Shown here in pieces: positions 33,507 through 40,988 of a DNA stretch of 64,000 nt. This stretch comes from a virus: positions 34,011 through 98,010 of IMG/VR virus record IMGVR_UViG_3300047499_000102, one strand, 5' to 3'. The notes beneath the pieces were generated by a model. It was not told where the DNA came from. It worked only from the letters and a program-made list of their open reading frames with translations, and did not search any database. A program made the position numbers and the translations under genes. Each line of letters starts with the position of its first letter. The first letter of the stretch is position 1.

Positions 33507-33988
33507 CAGTAGTCGCCTGAGTTGGTCGTCCCGTCGGCGTTGTCGACGTAGATGCGCGCTCCGTTGTCGACGGTCGCGCCACCCACGGCGGTCGTTGGCT
33601 GCGTCGTCTGAGCCGGCCGCTGGCGTGCATCGAGGATGCGCTCCATGCGCTCCTCGCACTTCTTTAGGCGATCTTGCTGCGCTGTCGCGCTCGTGCGGAG
33701 GTACTCCGGGTGCCGGTCGAAGACGAAGTACTTGGCGTACTCCAGCGCGGCCGACCGCAAGAAGTAGTCGGCGCCCAGCGCCGCCAGGGTCTGGGCCGAG
33801 AAGGGCGGGGGACCGTAGTCCCCCAGCCACGACATGACCTCGACCTCGGCCTGCTTGATGATCGAGGCCAGCGCGCTCGCCTCGAAATTGCCATTGCCGT
33901 CGTCGAAGCAAGCGAGGAGCGTGGCGCGGTTGATGGCGTCCTCGATGTCCTTCTCCGTGAGCCAGATCGGGGTCCAGGTCGCCGCCAC
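33506..33988 (-). CDS. Mu gpJ (gp36, DUF1320)-like head completion protein
   Basis: 160 residues from the GTG at 33988. It opens with WTPIWLTEKDIEDAINRATL and contains EVEVMSWLGDYGPPPFSAQT and FDRHPEYLRTSA, fitting the DUF1320/gp36 family of about 140 residues that lies after the capsid genes in Mu-like phages. The C-terminal 35 residues are low-complexity. Confidence 0.75.
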   Translation of the reverse strand: MAATWTPIWLTEKDIEDAINRATLLACFDDGNGNFEASALASIIKQAEVEVMSWLGDYGPPPFSAQTLAALGADYFLRSAALEYAKYFVFDRHPEYLRTSATAQQDRLKKCEERMERILDARQRPAQTTQPTTAVGGATVDNGARIYVDNADGTTNSGDY

Positions 33989-34000
33989 CGACTGCGCCCC

Positions 34001-34408
34001 TTACTTCCCGTCGCCGGGCTTCACCTCGGCCTTGGCCTCGGTCGTCGACTTCGCGGGCTTGCGGTCCGGCGCGGTTGCCTGGGGCGACGAGGTCATGTCG
34101 GCGTCGGGCGCCTTTGCGAACACGACGCCCTTGCGGCGGTTCCACTCGGCGGCGAGGCGATTGTACTGCGCGTGGATGCGCTGCTCGAACTCCGCGATCT
34201 CCTGAGCGCGGAACTCCGCGAAGCTCGGCAGGCGGTCGGTCGAGAGATCCTCCCGGGAGGCGTCGGCCGGAACGACGGACGCCCCTGCCATCGTCGCCTC
34301 CTCTTCCGTGAGCTCCACTTCGGTCCCGGGGTCGATGCGCTTGAGGGCGCCTTCGCGGGTGATGTGCAGAAGGTGAATGGCTTGGAACTTCTTCATGTCG
34401 ATGCTCAT
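34001..34408 (-). CDS. Hypothetical structural-region protein
   Basis: 135 residues. The first 55 residues (FQAIHLLHITREGALKRIDP, then an acidic LTEEEATMAG) are small and beta/alpha mixed, a pattern seen in short capsid-region proteins. The middle is helical and the end is Lys/Ala/Pro-rich. The ATG at 34408 overlaps the previous stop by 4 bp. No family named. Confidence 0.6.
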   Translation of the reverse strand: MSIDMKKFQAIHLLHITREGALKRIDPGTEVELTEEEATMAGASVVPADASREDLSTDRLPSFAEFRAQEIAEFEQRIHAQYNRLAAEWNRRKGVVFAKAPDADMTSSPQATAPDRKPAKSTTEAKAEVKPGDGK

Positions 34409-34917
34409 GCTCGGCTCTCCGCGGTCTTCGCCGGGGGGTTGGCGGGCAGGCCGCTGAATTGCTGCACGACCTTGGGCGGGGAGAACACCTTGCCGACCCG
34501 GCTCGGCTTGGCATCCAGCTCCTCGACCAAGCCCTGCTCCAGCGCTCGGAACGCGTCGTCGACGGAGAGGCGCACGATGTCGCCCTCCTTCGCTGTCACG
34601 AACGGCTTCTCGTTCTCCTTGCGAGAGCCGTCCGGGTTGTAGATCTCCTCCAGGGGGCGGGGCACGTGCATCGTGCCGTGGATGATACGAAAGTCGCCAC
34701 CGCCCGCCTCCTTGATCTTCGCGTAGCGCTCCTTGCGCGCCTCCGTCTCGGCCTGGATTTGGTCGGGGTCGGTGGTCCGCAGACCGATCAGGGGGTCGAT
34801 GGTCTCGAGTCCCTCGGGCCGAGGGCGCATCTTGAGGATGGAACTGCGCTCGACGACGGCGGGACGCTCGGGGAACGTTTCGGTGCTCGCTGCGGGTGCC
34901 TTCTTCGTGGATGCCAT
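34405..34917 (-). CDS. Hypothetical structural-region protein
   Basis: 170 residues from the ATG at 34917, with AGGAG 9 nt upstream. Highly charged and probably partly disordered, with a central segment (GGGDFRIIHGTMHVPRPLEE) and an acidic helix (RLSVDDAFRALEQGLVEELD). It follows the tRNA gene. No family recognised. Confidence 0.6.
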   Translation of the reverse strand: MASTKKAPAASTETFPERPAVVERSSILKMRPRPEGLETIDPLIGLRTTDPDQIQAETEARKERYAKIKEAGGGDFRIIHGTMHVPRPLEEIYNPDGSRKENEKPFVTAKEGDIVRLSVDDAFRALEQGLVEELDAKPSRVGKVFSPPKVVQQFSGLPANPPAKTAESRA

Positions 34918-34958
34918 GTGCGTGTGCTCCTTGTGGACGCAGCGTGACCTCGCTGCAG

Positions 34959-35031
34959 GGGCTCGGGCAGGATTCGAACCTGCGATCTGCTGCTTATGAG
35001 GCAGCCGGGATGACCTCTTCCCCACCGTGCC
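34959..35031 (-). tRNA. tRNA-Met (anticodon CAU), or Ile2 if modified
   Basis: Cloverleaf by eye: acceptor GGCACGG/CCGAGCC (6 of 7 pairs, A-A mismatch at position 4), D-stem GGGA/TCCC, anticodon stem GCTGC/GCAGC around CTCATAA (anticodon at 34996-34998), 5-nt variable loop, T-arm GCAGG-TTCGAAT-CCTGC. No encoded CCA follows discriminator C. The anticodon stem lacks the three G-C pairs of initiator tRNA, so elongator Met, or Ile2 with lysidine, is more likely. It sits inside the capsid operon, between the zinc-ribbon gene and the 170-residue gene. Confidence 0.85.
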
Positions 35032-35036
35032 GAATC

Positions 35037-35213
35037 TCAGGCCGCGTCGAGCATCGTCCAGATGGGACACAGCGTTCGCCCTGCATCGGGCTCGGTTGCA
35101 CTCGATGCAGGGCATCGCCACGCCGTACGTTCGATCGTCTTCTCCTTGCCGCAGCGCGTGCACACGCGCTTGGTCGGGTCGGAGGGCTGTTGAACGACTC
35201 GCGCGAACGTCAC
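35037..35213 (-). CDS. Small zinc-ribbon protein
   Basis: 58 residues from a GTG at 35213 (MTFARVVQQPSDPTKRVCTR...). One CTRCGK pair and two further Cys residues (WRCPAS, TLCPIW) fit a treble or ribbon-type zinc site. The GTG lies in the 3' arm of a strong hairpin that ends the capsid gene, so translation could be controlled. It ends 5 bp before the tRNA. The start is the weakest part of this call. Confidence 0.55.
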   Translation of the reverse strand: MTFARVVQQPSDPTKRVCTRCGKEKTIERTAWRCPASSATEPDAGRTLCPIWTMLDAA

Positions 35214-35254
35214 CAGTAGCAGCGTACCGAGCGGTACGCGTCGATGCTACTGGT
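35212..35254 (-). terminator. Strong hairpin across the capsid stop codon
   Basis: Inverted repeat: outer arms ACCAGTAGC (35212-35220) with GCTACTGGT (35246-35254), inner arms GCGTACC (35222-35228) with GGTACGC (35233-35239). The capsid TAG (35249-35247) lies in one arm. No T-run follows on the minus strand, so it is not a standard Rho-independent terminator. It may attenuate transcription or stabilise the abundant capsid mRNA, or mask the start of the following 58-residue gene. Confidence 0.6.
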
Positions 35255-36560
35255 AGGCATTCAAAATGAGACCACCGACGTAGCCGGAGGTCATCACCTC
35301 GGCGTCGTTGTGCGCGCAGACCACGACCGTCGAGCCGCGCGGACCGCGCTTTTGGTCGAAGTAGGTGCGCACGAGGAAGCCGCCAGTCAGTCCGCCGTCC
35401 GGGGGCACGTCGCCTCCGGTCCACCGAAAGGTCAGCGCGGTCTGGACGTCCATCTGGTTGGTGGGAGGCATGGAGCTCGGTTGCGAGATGAGGACCACGT
35501 GAGCGCCCCAGGCGAAGGCCAGGGTCTGGTTCACCGTGTACTTCATCTCGGCGACGTAGAACGGGGGCAGCTTGAGCTTGTCCGCGAGCGCCTCGGGCGT
35601 CGGGATGCCGTCGACCATGTCCTTGTAGGTGAAGAACTTCTGCACCGCGGCGTTACGGACGAACGCGCGCCACATCTGACCGCTTATCCCGATGCCCGTG
35701 ATGGGCTTGTAGGACGCGTCGATGGCCTGGTGGATGTTCAGGATCGGGTTGCTCGCCGCACCTTCGTCCCACTGGGCACCGGCGAGCAGCGTCTGGACGA
35801 GTGACGTCTGCCAGTTGCCCGAGGCCTCCAGCTGGGCGACGACGCGCACCTCGCGCTCGAGCCGCAGCGCGTCGGTGAGGACCTGCATGAGCTTCGGCAG
35901 GGGCGCGAACGGGGTGTCCGCGTTGGCGAGGACCTCCGTCGGCAAAGCGCCGGCGAGGGCATACGGAAGCGCGTTGTACTGCGAGAAGCTCAGGCCCGGG
36001 TTGACCTCGGCGACCTGTCCGCCCACGGCGTTGAGGTTCGCCATCTTCCGGCTGAAGTCGGAAGAGACGTTCCACGTGCCGTAGTAGTCGGCCTGCTTCC
36101 CGACGGGCACGACGGGCGACATGATGTCCGCGATGCCGTCGGAGATGCGGTAGCCAGCGGCGTACGGCATCACCGCGGGCTGGTGGACGTCGGTCGGCGA
36201 CAGATCCAGGGTGACGATGTCCCCGTTCTCGTCGCGGACCTTGCACTGCACTTTCGTGCCGCGGAGGTTCGCGACCTTCTGGTGGTAGTGGATCGTCGCC
36301 TCCATCACGAGGTCGGCGACATGCGAGGGGCGTCCGCTCGGGTGCCGAAGCACGCGAGCCTTGGCGGCGCCCGGCGAGGAACCGAGACCGCAGAGGATCA
36401 TCCCCTCGTCGGACGGCTCGACCGAGCGCAGATAGTGAGACCCGTCCTTGTCCGAGTAGACCCTGCAGGTCTCCTCGTCCAGATACACGGTTTGCATCGG
36501 ACTGCCGTCCTCGTTCCTTTCGGACTCGTGCGGCTTGATTCGGAGGAGGGTAGCAACCAT
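35247..36560 (-). CDS. Major capsid protein (Mu-type head, copy 1)
   Basis: 437 residues. Helix-rich N-terminus, then the stretch EVNPGLSFSQYNALPYALAG, LTDALRLEREVRVVAQLEAS and a C-terminal GGFLVRTYFDQKRGPRGSTV, the layout of Mu-like HK97-fold capsid proteins. It lies in the expected place after protease/scaffold and decoration genes. A second protein at 37218-38441 has the same order of motifs. This copy is followed by the hairpin and tRNA. Confidence 0.8.
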   Translation of the reverse strand: MVATLLRIKPHESERNEDGSPMQTVYLDEETCRVYSDKDGSHYLRSVEPSDEGMILCGLGSSPGAAKARVLRHPSGRPSHVADLVMEATIHYHQKVANLRGTKVQCKVRDENGDIVTLDLSPTDVHQPAVMPYAAGYRISDGIADIMSPVVPVGKQADYYGTWNVSSDFSRKMANLNAVGGQVAEVNPGLSFSQYNALPYALAGALPTEVLANADTPFAPLPKLMQVLTDALRLEREVRVVAQLEASGNWQTSLVQTLLAGAQWDEGAASNPILNIHQAIDASYKPITGIGISGQMWRAFVRNAAVQKFFTYKDMVDGIPTPEALADKLKLPPFYVAEMKYTVNQTLAFAWGAHVVLISQPSSMPPTNQMDVQTALTFRWTGGDVPPDGGLTGGFLVRTYFDQKRGPRGSTVVVCAHNDAEVMTSGYVGGLILNAYQ

Positions 36561-36686
36561 GGCTCGGTGACTCGCTTTCGTGGGGGAAGGGTGATGAGAC
36601 GTTGATGGATGGTGAGCGCGCGCCGCGCACCAAGCGCGGACGTGTGAAGGCAGCGCGCCGACGCTACGCGCGCTCGCCAGCCGGGA

Positions 36687-37130
36687 TCAGTACGTGGTGC
36701 AGGTGATGCGAACGCCGATGGGATCGGCCGTGGCGGTGCCAGCGCTCCACGCCTTGCCAAGCACTCCGTCGCCAGCGGCCGCAGTGGCCGTGGTGACGGC
36801 GCCGGCGACGACTGCCGACGGGCCGACGAGCGCGCCGGCCGCGATGTTTCCGCCCGAGTCCTGGTAGACCGTGGCGAATCCGCCGACCTGGATCGAGCCC
36901 TGCTGGCCGGCAGGGGTGTCCGAGACCACGACGCCATCCGGCACGTCGGTGACGAGCGAAGAGAGCACCATGCCCGCGGTCATGAGGGTCGCCGACATGG
37001 GGTTGGCCGTGTCGAGCTTGACGACCTGGCCGGGGGTCATCTGCGTGCCCGTCGTGTTCTTGAAGGGGAGATCGAGCGAGCCCTGGGCGGGGATTCGCGG
37101 CCAGATGAAGTCCTTGGGGACGGCAGCCAT
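36687..37130 (-). CDS. Capsid decoration protein (DUF2190-like)
   Basis: 147 residues, Ala/Gly/Thr/Val-rich with beta strands (LPFKNTTGTQMTPGQVVKLD; QQGSIQVGGFATVYQDSGGN; VLGKAWSAGTATADPIGVRI). This pattern fits small head-decoration or cement proteins. GGAG-type site (TAAGGAG) lies 7-8 nt upstream of the ATG at 37130. It sits between the two capsid-type genes. The 126 bp after it (36561-36686) show no gene. Confidence 0.75.
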   Translation of the reverse strand: MAAVPKDFIWPRIPAQGSLDLPFKNTTGTQMTPGQVVKLDTANPMSATLMTAGMVLSSLVTDVPDGVVVSDTPAGQQGSIQVGGFATVYQDSGGNIAAGALVGPSAVVAGAVTTATAAAGDGVLGKAWSAGTATADPIGVRITCTTY

Positions 37131-37217
37131 AGCGGTTGCTCCTTACTGATGGTTGTGTGGGAGTGGAGTTACAGAGACGGGCGCCGTTCCGCGCCAGGAC
37201 ATGGACGGTGCCTCGCG

Positions 37218-38441
37218 CTACGCGATGGCGCCGGTGATGATCGCGCCGACCGTTGCGCCAGCTCCCGAGGTGTTGCTGGGCGTGATCTCGATGTCGTTCA
37301 TCGCGACCACGATCCACCTCACGCGCCCGCCGCCTCGAAGGCCAGGCTCCTCGAACTCGCGAACGAGGACGCCTCCGACGCGGGCGCCGTCCTTCGCGCT
37401 GTCGCCTAGCCACCGAAGAGTATGACTCGTGCCGATGTCGGTGATGGAGTCGTTGGGTTCGAAGTCGCGCCCATCGAGCGCCCAGTCCTTCGCCGGCGGC
37501 TTGCGTCCCGACCGCGGGGTGGGCAGGGGGTAGCGCTCGTGCACCGTCGTGCGGACCAGCGGGATGTTGCCGACGCCCGTGGGCATCCACACGTACGCCG
37601 GCCCTCCTCCCGAGAACTGCTTCGCCTTGGCGTACAGGATGCGAGGAAGTTGACCACCGCCTTGGACGAAGTCGCGCACCTGCGGACCGCTGCCACCCAC
37701 GCCACCCGTACCGCTGTAGGCGAAGTACGGCGCAGCGATCTCGGGCATGATCAAGGTGTCTGCAGGCAGGTACGACGCATGCAGTGCCGCAAACAGATCG
37801 GTGACCGGCGCGCCGCTCGCGGCGCCATCCCACTTGCCGCTCGTGACGGCGATCTGATTCGCCGCGAGGAAGGTCGCCGCCGTCGTCAGCTGCTTGGCGA
37901 CTCGAGCCTCACGTCCGCGACGAAGTGCGTCCACGAGGAAGCGCGTGGTGCGCTTGCGCATGTCGAAGTCGGCGTTGGTCCACACGGGCATGGGCACGCG
38001 CGCCGCGAGCGCGTAGCCTTGTGCAACGAACTGCGTCGCGGCGAACCCAGGGTTGACCTCGGTGGGCGCGCTGACGAGGTTTGCCTGAGCCTGCACGATC
38101 TGGATTCCGTCGGCCACGTTCTCGCAAAAGAACGATCCACGATCGTGGGCGATGTAGGTGACCGGGCTCACCTCGTCGGCGATGAACTCTGCCCACCCGC
38201 CGGGAATGCCGAAGTCGGCTCGCATCGCGAGACCCGACACGACGTCGCCCGGTGCGAGGTCGAGCGTGAGAGCGCCGTCCATGCGACGCGCGGCGAACAG
38301 CGACAGATCATGCAACTCCTCGTCCTTGCCTGCGCGCACGGCGACACGCTTGCCAGAGTCATCGCGCAACTCGGCGTCGTCGGCCTCCATGTGGAACAGC
38401 ACGCGCCCGCGTGTGTCCCTGACGGTGAGCGGGGAGGACAT
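37218..38441 (-). CDS. Second major-capsid-type protein (copy 2)
   Basis: 407 residues from the ATG at 38441. Motifs line up with copy 1: EVNPGFAATQFVAQGYALAA, FLVDALRRGREARVAKQL, KWDGAASGAPVTDLFAALHA and a C-terminal GARVGGVLVREFEEPGLRGG. The N-terminal 60 residues (SSPLTVRDTRGRVLFHMEAD) are shorter and acidic. It lies directly after the protease/scaffold gene, the normal capsid place, so it may be the main or a minor (penton or mosaic) shell subunit. Confidence 0.75.
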   Translation of the reverse strand: MSSPLTVRDTRGRVLFHMEADDAELRDDSGKRVAVRAGKDEELHDLSLFAARRMDGALTLDLAPGDVVSGLAMRADFGIPGGWAEFIADEVSPVTYIAHDRGSFFCENVADGIQIVQAQANLVSAPTEVNPGFAATQFVAQGYALAARVPMPVWTNADFDMRKRTTRFLVDALRRGREARVAKQLTTAATFLAANQIAVTSGKWDGAASGAPVTDLFAALHASYLPADTLIMPEIAAPYFAYSGTGGVGGSGPQVRDFVQGGGQLPRILYAKAKQFSGGGPAYVWMPTGVGNIPLVRTTVHERYPLPTPRSGRKPPAKDWALDGRDFEPNDSITDIGTSHTLRWLGDSAKDGARVGGVLVREFEEPGLRGGGRVRWIVVAMNDIEITPSNTSGAGATVGAIITGAIA

Positions 38442-38448
38442 GGTCGAC

Positions 38449-39087
38449 CTACTTGGCCGCCCCGTGGACGGCACCGTCTTCCATCGCCTTCAGCTGGCGG
38501 GATGCTTCGTCCTGCGCGTCGCGGTAGCTGAGGCTCTTCTCGGTCATGAGCTTCGCCGTCAGGGCTGCGTGTGACAGGACGACCTTGTCGCTCTTGGGCG
38601 TCGGCATCGCGCGCTTCGGGGGGTTGCCCTGGGGCGAGTTGGTGAGCAGGCGTACCGCGTCGGTCAGCTGCTCGCGGGTCATGATGGGGTAGCTGTCCCT
38701 GAACGACTCGGGCGACTCCCGACGGTGCTTGAGCAGCGCCGGCTTGCGGTCCTCGCCGAAGTGCTTCAGCCCTGCAGGACCGTACTGCTCGATCACGAGC
38801 GCGACGTCCGCGAGGATGTCGGCCTCGTCGCGGTCGGTCTTCGCCTTCAGGAGCACCGCATTCGTCTCGATCAGGTTCTTGACGAGGTCCACCACGGTGC
38901 CTTCGGCCTTGATGCCAGCGGCCTTGCAGAGGGTCATGGCCTCCTCGTGCGCCTTCGTGAGCACCTCGTGGGTCGTCCGCAGCGTGACGAGCTCCTTGTC
39001 CTTCGTGGAGACGTGGCCGCTCAGCGTGGTCACCTCGGACTCCAGGCTCGTGATCTTCGCGGTCAGGTCGGCGGGCTTGGGCTCCAT
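38449..39087 (-). CDS. Likely nested scaffold protein from an internal start
   Basis: An in-frame ATG at 39087 (MEPKPADLTAKITSLESEVT), preceded by GAAGAGGAA, lies exactly where the protease domain ends and the coiled-coil scaffold begins. Phage Mu makes its scaffold (gpZ) from a nested start within gene I, so the same arrangement is likely. The nested product would be 212 residues. The internal start itself is inferred. Confidence 0.5.
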   Translation of the reverse strand: MEPKPADLTAKITSLESEVTTLSGHVSTKDKELVTLRTTHEVLTKAHEEAMTLCKAAGIKAEGTVVDLVKNLIETNAVLLKAKTDRDEADILADVALVIEQYGPAGLKHFGEDRKPALLKHRRESPESFRDSYPIMTREQLTDAVRLLTNSPQGNPPKRAMPTPKSDKVVLSHAALTAKLMTEKSLSYRDAQDEASRQLKAMEDGAVHGAAK

Positions 39088-40368
39088 GTGTTCCTCTTCG
39101 GGCGTGATGATCGTGGTGGTGGTGGTCGTGTCGCTCGGCTGCTTTGCGCTCAGGTTCGCGCTGCCGCCCTCGTGGTAGCTGTCGACGTGCTGGTCGATGG
39201 CGACGTCGATCATGTCCTGCACGGTGTCGAGGATGTCCTGCATCGTCGCGCCGCCAGATACACCGGCGCACTCCGCGAGCCCGTTGAGGTATGTCGACCG
39301 GAGGTCCACACCCTCGTGCTTGCCCGTGGCGTCGGCCAGCGCGCACCGCTCGCTCAGGCGGGTCATCTGGGCGCACACCTCGTCATGCGTCGAAAGCTCG
39401 GTCAGCCCCAGGCACGCGCGGATGACGGGCATGTAGTCCGACGGCGCGCGCAACGTCTGGGTGAGGAAAGGCTTCGCGAGCATCACCGCGGACGGCGTCG
39501 CTCCGCCATCGCCTGCGCGCGCTTGCCCACCATCTCGCCGCGCCGCCAAGGGACGCATCCCGTCGAGGAAAGGTTGGTTCGTCAGCCCCGCGCTCGACAC
39601 GTACGCGCCGATCTCCAGCCCGGTCTCCCGATCCTTCATGCGCAGGTGGATGGCCGGCGAGATGTACCTGTAGGCGCCCTCGCGGATGTACTGTCGCGCA
39701 AGAGCGCCCCACTCGACCTTGGCGTACAGGTTGCCGTCGTCGCCGAGCTTCATGTCGACGATCCACCCGCGCGCAGGCGCGCCGCTGACCGGGATGCTGC
39801 CTTCGGCCGCGTCCTGCTCCGAGGCGTGCTCGAAGTCGATGGGGAGTCGCCCGTCCTTGTTGCCGCGGAAGTTCGCGACGATCTGCTCGAAGACGGTGCG
39901 GTTCAGGACGAACGGCTTGCCAGACGGATGACCGCGGAACGAACCTGGCTTCGCCAGCTGAATCCAGACGGGCTTCGGGGCTTCGTCGGTGCCGAGGTCT
40001 TCGGGCTTGATGGACAGGAGCTGGGTTTCACCCCAGCCCGCGAGGGACAGATTGTGCCGCACGTGGATGGCTCCTCCGGGCGCGATGTCGGCTCGGATGT
40101 GGATGGACTGGGGGACACGCGCTCGGCCGTTCTTGCCGCCTTTCGCGGCTCGGCGGGCGTCTCGCGCCTTCTTCTCCTCGAGCTTCTTCGCCGCGCGGGC
40201 CGCCCGTCGTTCCTCGGGGCTTCGGCTCGTCGACTCCTTCGGCGGGCCGTCGGGGAACGCATTACCGAGCGTGGTCGTGCCCGTTCTCTTGTCCTCTTCG
40301 CCGGCCGACGCCGTTGGCACGTGCACGTTGCCGACGCCGAGGTCGAGGGTGGTCGCGTCGCTGGCCAT
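38449..40368 (-). CDS. Capsid maturation protease fused to scaffold (Mu gpI-like)
   Basis: 639 residues. Residues about 100-290 match the Mu gpI protease family (LPIDFEHASEQDAAEGSIPV, APARGWIVDMKLGDDG, YRYISPAIHLRMKDRETGLE, LTNQPFLDGMRPL). The C-terminal 210 residues are a Glu/Lys/Ala coiled coil of scaffold type. An Ala/Lys/Arg-rich N-terminal extension (RRAARAAKKLEEKKARD) is unusual. Processing of the capsid during head assembly is the expected role. Confidence 0.85.
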   Translation of the reverse strand: MASDATTLDLGVGNVHVPTASAGEEDKRTGTTTLGNAFPDGPPKESTSRSPEERRAARAAKKLEEKKARDARRAAKGGKNGRARVPQSIHIRADIAPGGAIHVRHNLSLAGWGETQLLSIKPEDLGTDEAPKPVWIQLAKPGSFRGHPSGKPFVLNRTVFEQIVANFRGNKDGRLPIDFEHASEQDAAEGSIPVSGAPARGWIVDMKLGDDGNLYAKVEWGALARQYIREGAYRYISPAIHLRMKDRETGLEIGAYVSSAGLTNQPFLDGMRPLAARRDGGQARAGDGGATPSAVMLAKPFLTQTLRAPSDYMPVIRACLGLTELSTHDEVCAQMTRLSERCALADATGKHEGVDLRSTYLNGLAECAGVSGGATMQDILDTVQDMIDVAIDQHVDSYHEGGSANLSAKQPSDTTTTTTIITPEEEHMEPKPADLTAKITSLESEVTTLSGHVSTKDKELVTLRTTHEVLTKAHEEAMTLCKAAGIKAEGTVVDLVKNLIETNAVLLKAKTDRDEADILADVALVIEQYGPAGLKHFGEDRKPALLKHRRESPESFRDSYPIMTREQLTDAVRLLTNSPQGNPPKRAMPTPKSDKVVLSHAALTAKLMTEKSLSYRDAQDEASRQLKAMEDGAVHGAAK

Positions 40369-40374
40369 CGAGGA

Positions 40375-40959
40375 TCAGCGGAGAGTGGTGAAGCACGCCA
40401 GCATGCCGATGGGCACGATCACACCCGATCCAGTCTCGGTCACGGTGAAGGTGATCGAGTCGCCGGGGCTCACGTATTCGATAGCCGCTGCCAGGGGCAG
40501 CGGGATGTTCGTGAAGGCCGCCCAGTTTCCGGTACCTCCTGCGGCAGCGAGCTTCGTGTTTGCGGTGGCAATGGTCGTGGCGCTACTACCGTTCGTGCGC
40601 TTCGCGACGGTCAGCGTTGCGTAGTTCGAGGAGTTGGCGGTGAGGGTGCCTTGGGTGTGGTAGTAGCAGGTGCCGATCGAGATGGACTGCGGTCCAGGGC
40701 CGAACAGCCCGACTGGGGTTTCGGTCAGGCCGCCCGTCGGAATGGCCGCGGTGGCGGGCCACTGGAACAAGTCCGTCTCGACGGCGATGGCGCCCATCTC
40801 GAAGGCATTGTTGATGTCGGAACCGATGCCAGCATGACTCGCCGATGGCGCCGGGCCCGGCGCCGGGGGCGCGCTACCTTGGCACGCGTAGATGCCGAGC
40901 GGCAGCACCGCGATGGCGAACACGGCGACGAGCGGGAGGAGGAACTTCTTCAGCGACAT
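40375..40959 (-). CDS. Lipoprotein inside the head-gene cluster
   Basis: 194 residues from the ATG at 40959, with AAGGA about 10 nt upstream. The signal peptide ends in lipobox IYAC (Cys26), then a Pro/Ala linker. The C-terminal 150 residues are beta-rich (TLTVAKRTNGSSATTIATAN; YVSPGDSITFTVTETGSGVI), like a phage tail-fibre or cell-surface beta-sandwich. It lies between portal and protease genes, an unexpected place for an exported protein. Confidence 0.7.
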   Translation of the reverse strand: MSLKKFLLPLVAVFAIAVLPLGIYACQGSAPPAPGPAPSASHAGIGSDINNAFEMGAIAVETDLFQWPATAAIPTGGLTETPVGLFGPGPQSISIGTCYYHTQGTLTANSSNYATLTVAKRTNGSSATTIATANTKLAAAGGTGNWAAFTNIPLPLAAAIEYVSPGDSITFTVTETGSGVIVPIGMLACFTTLR

Positions 40960-40988
40960 GGCATCGATCCTTCGAGGTTGGGTGAACG

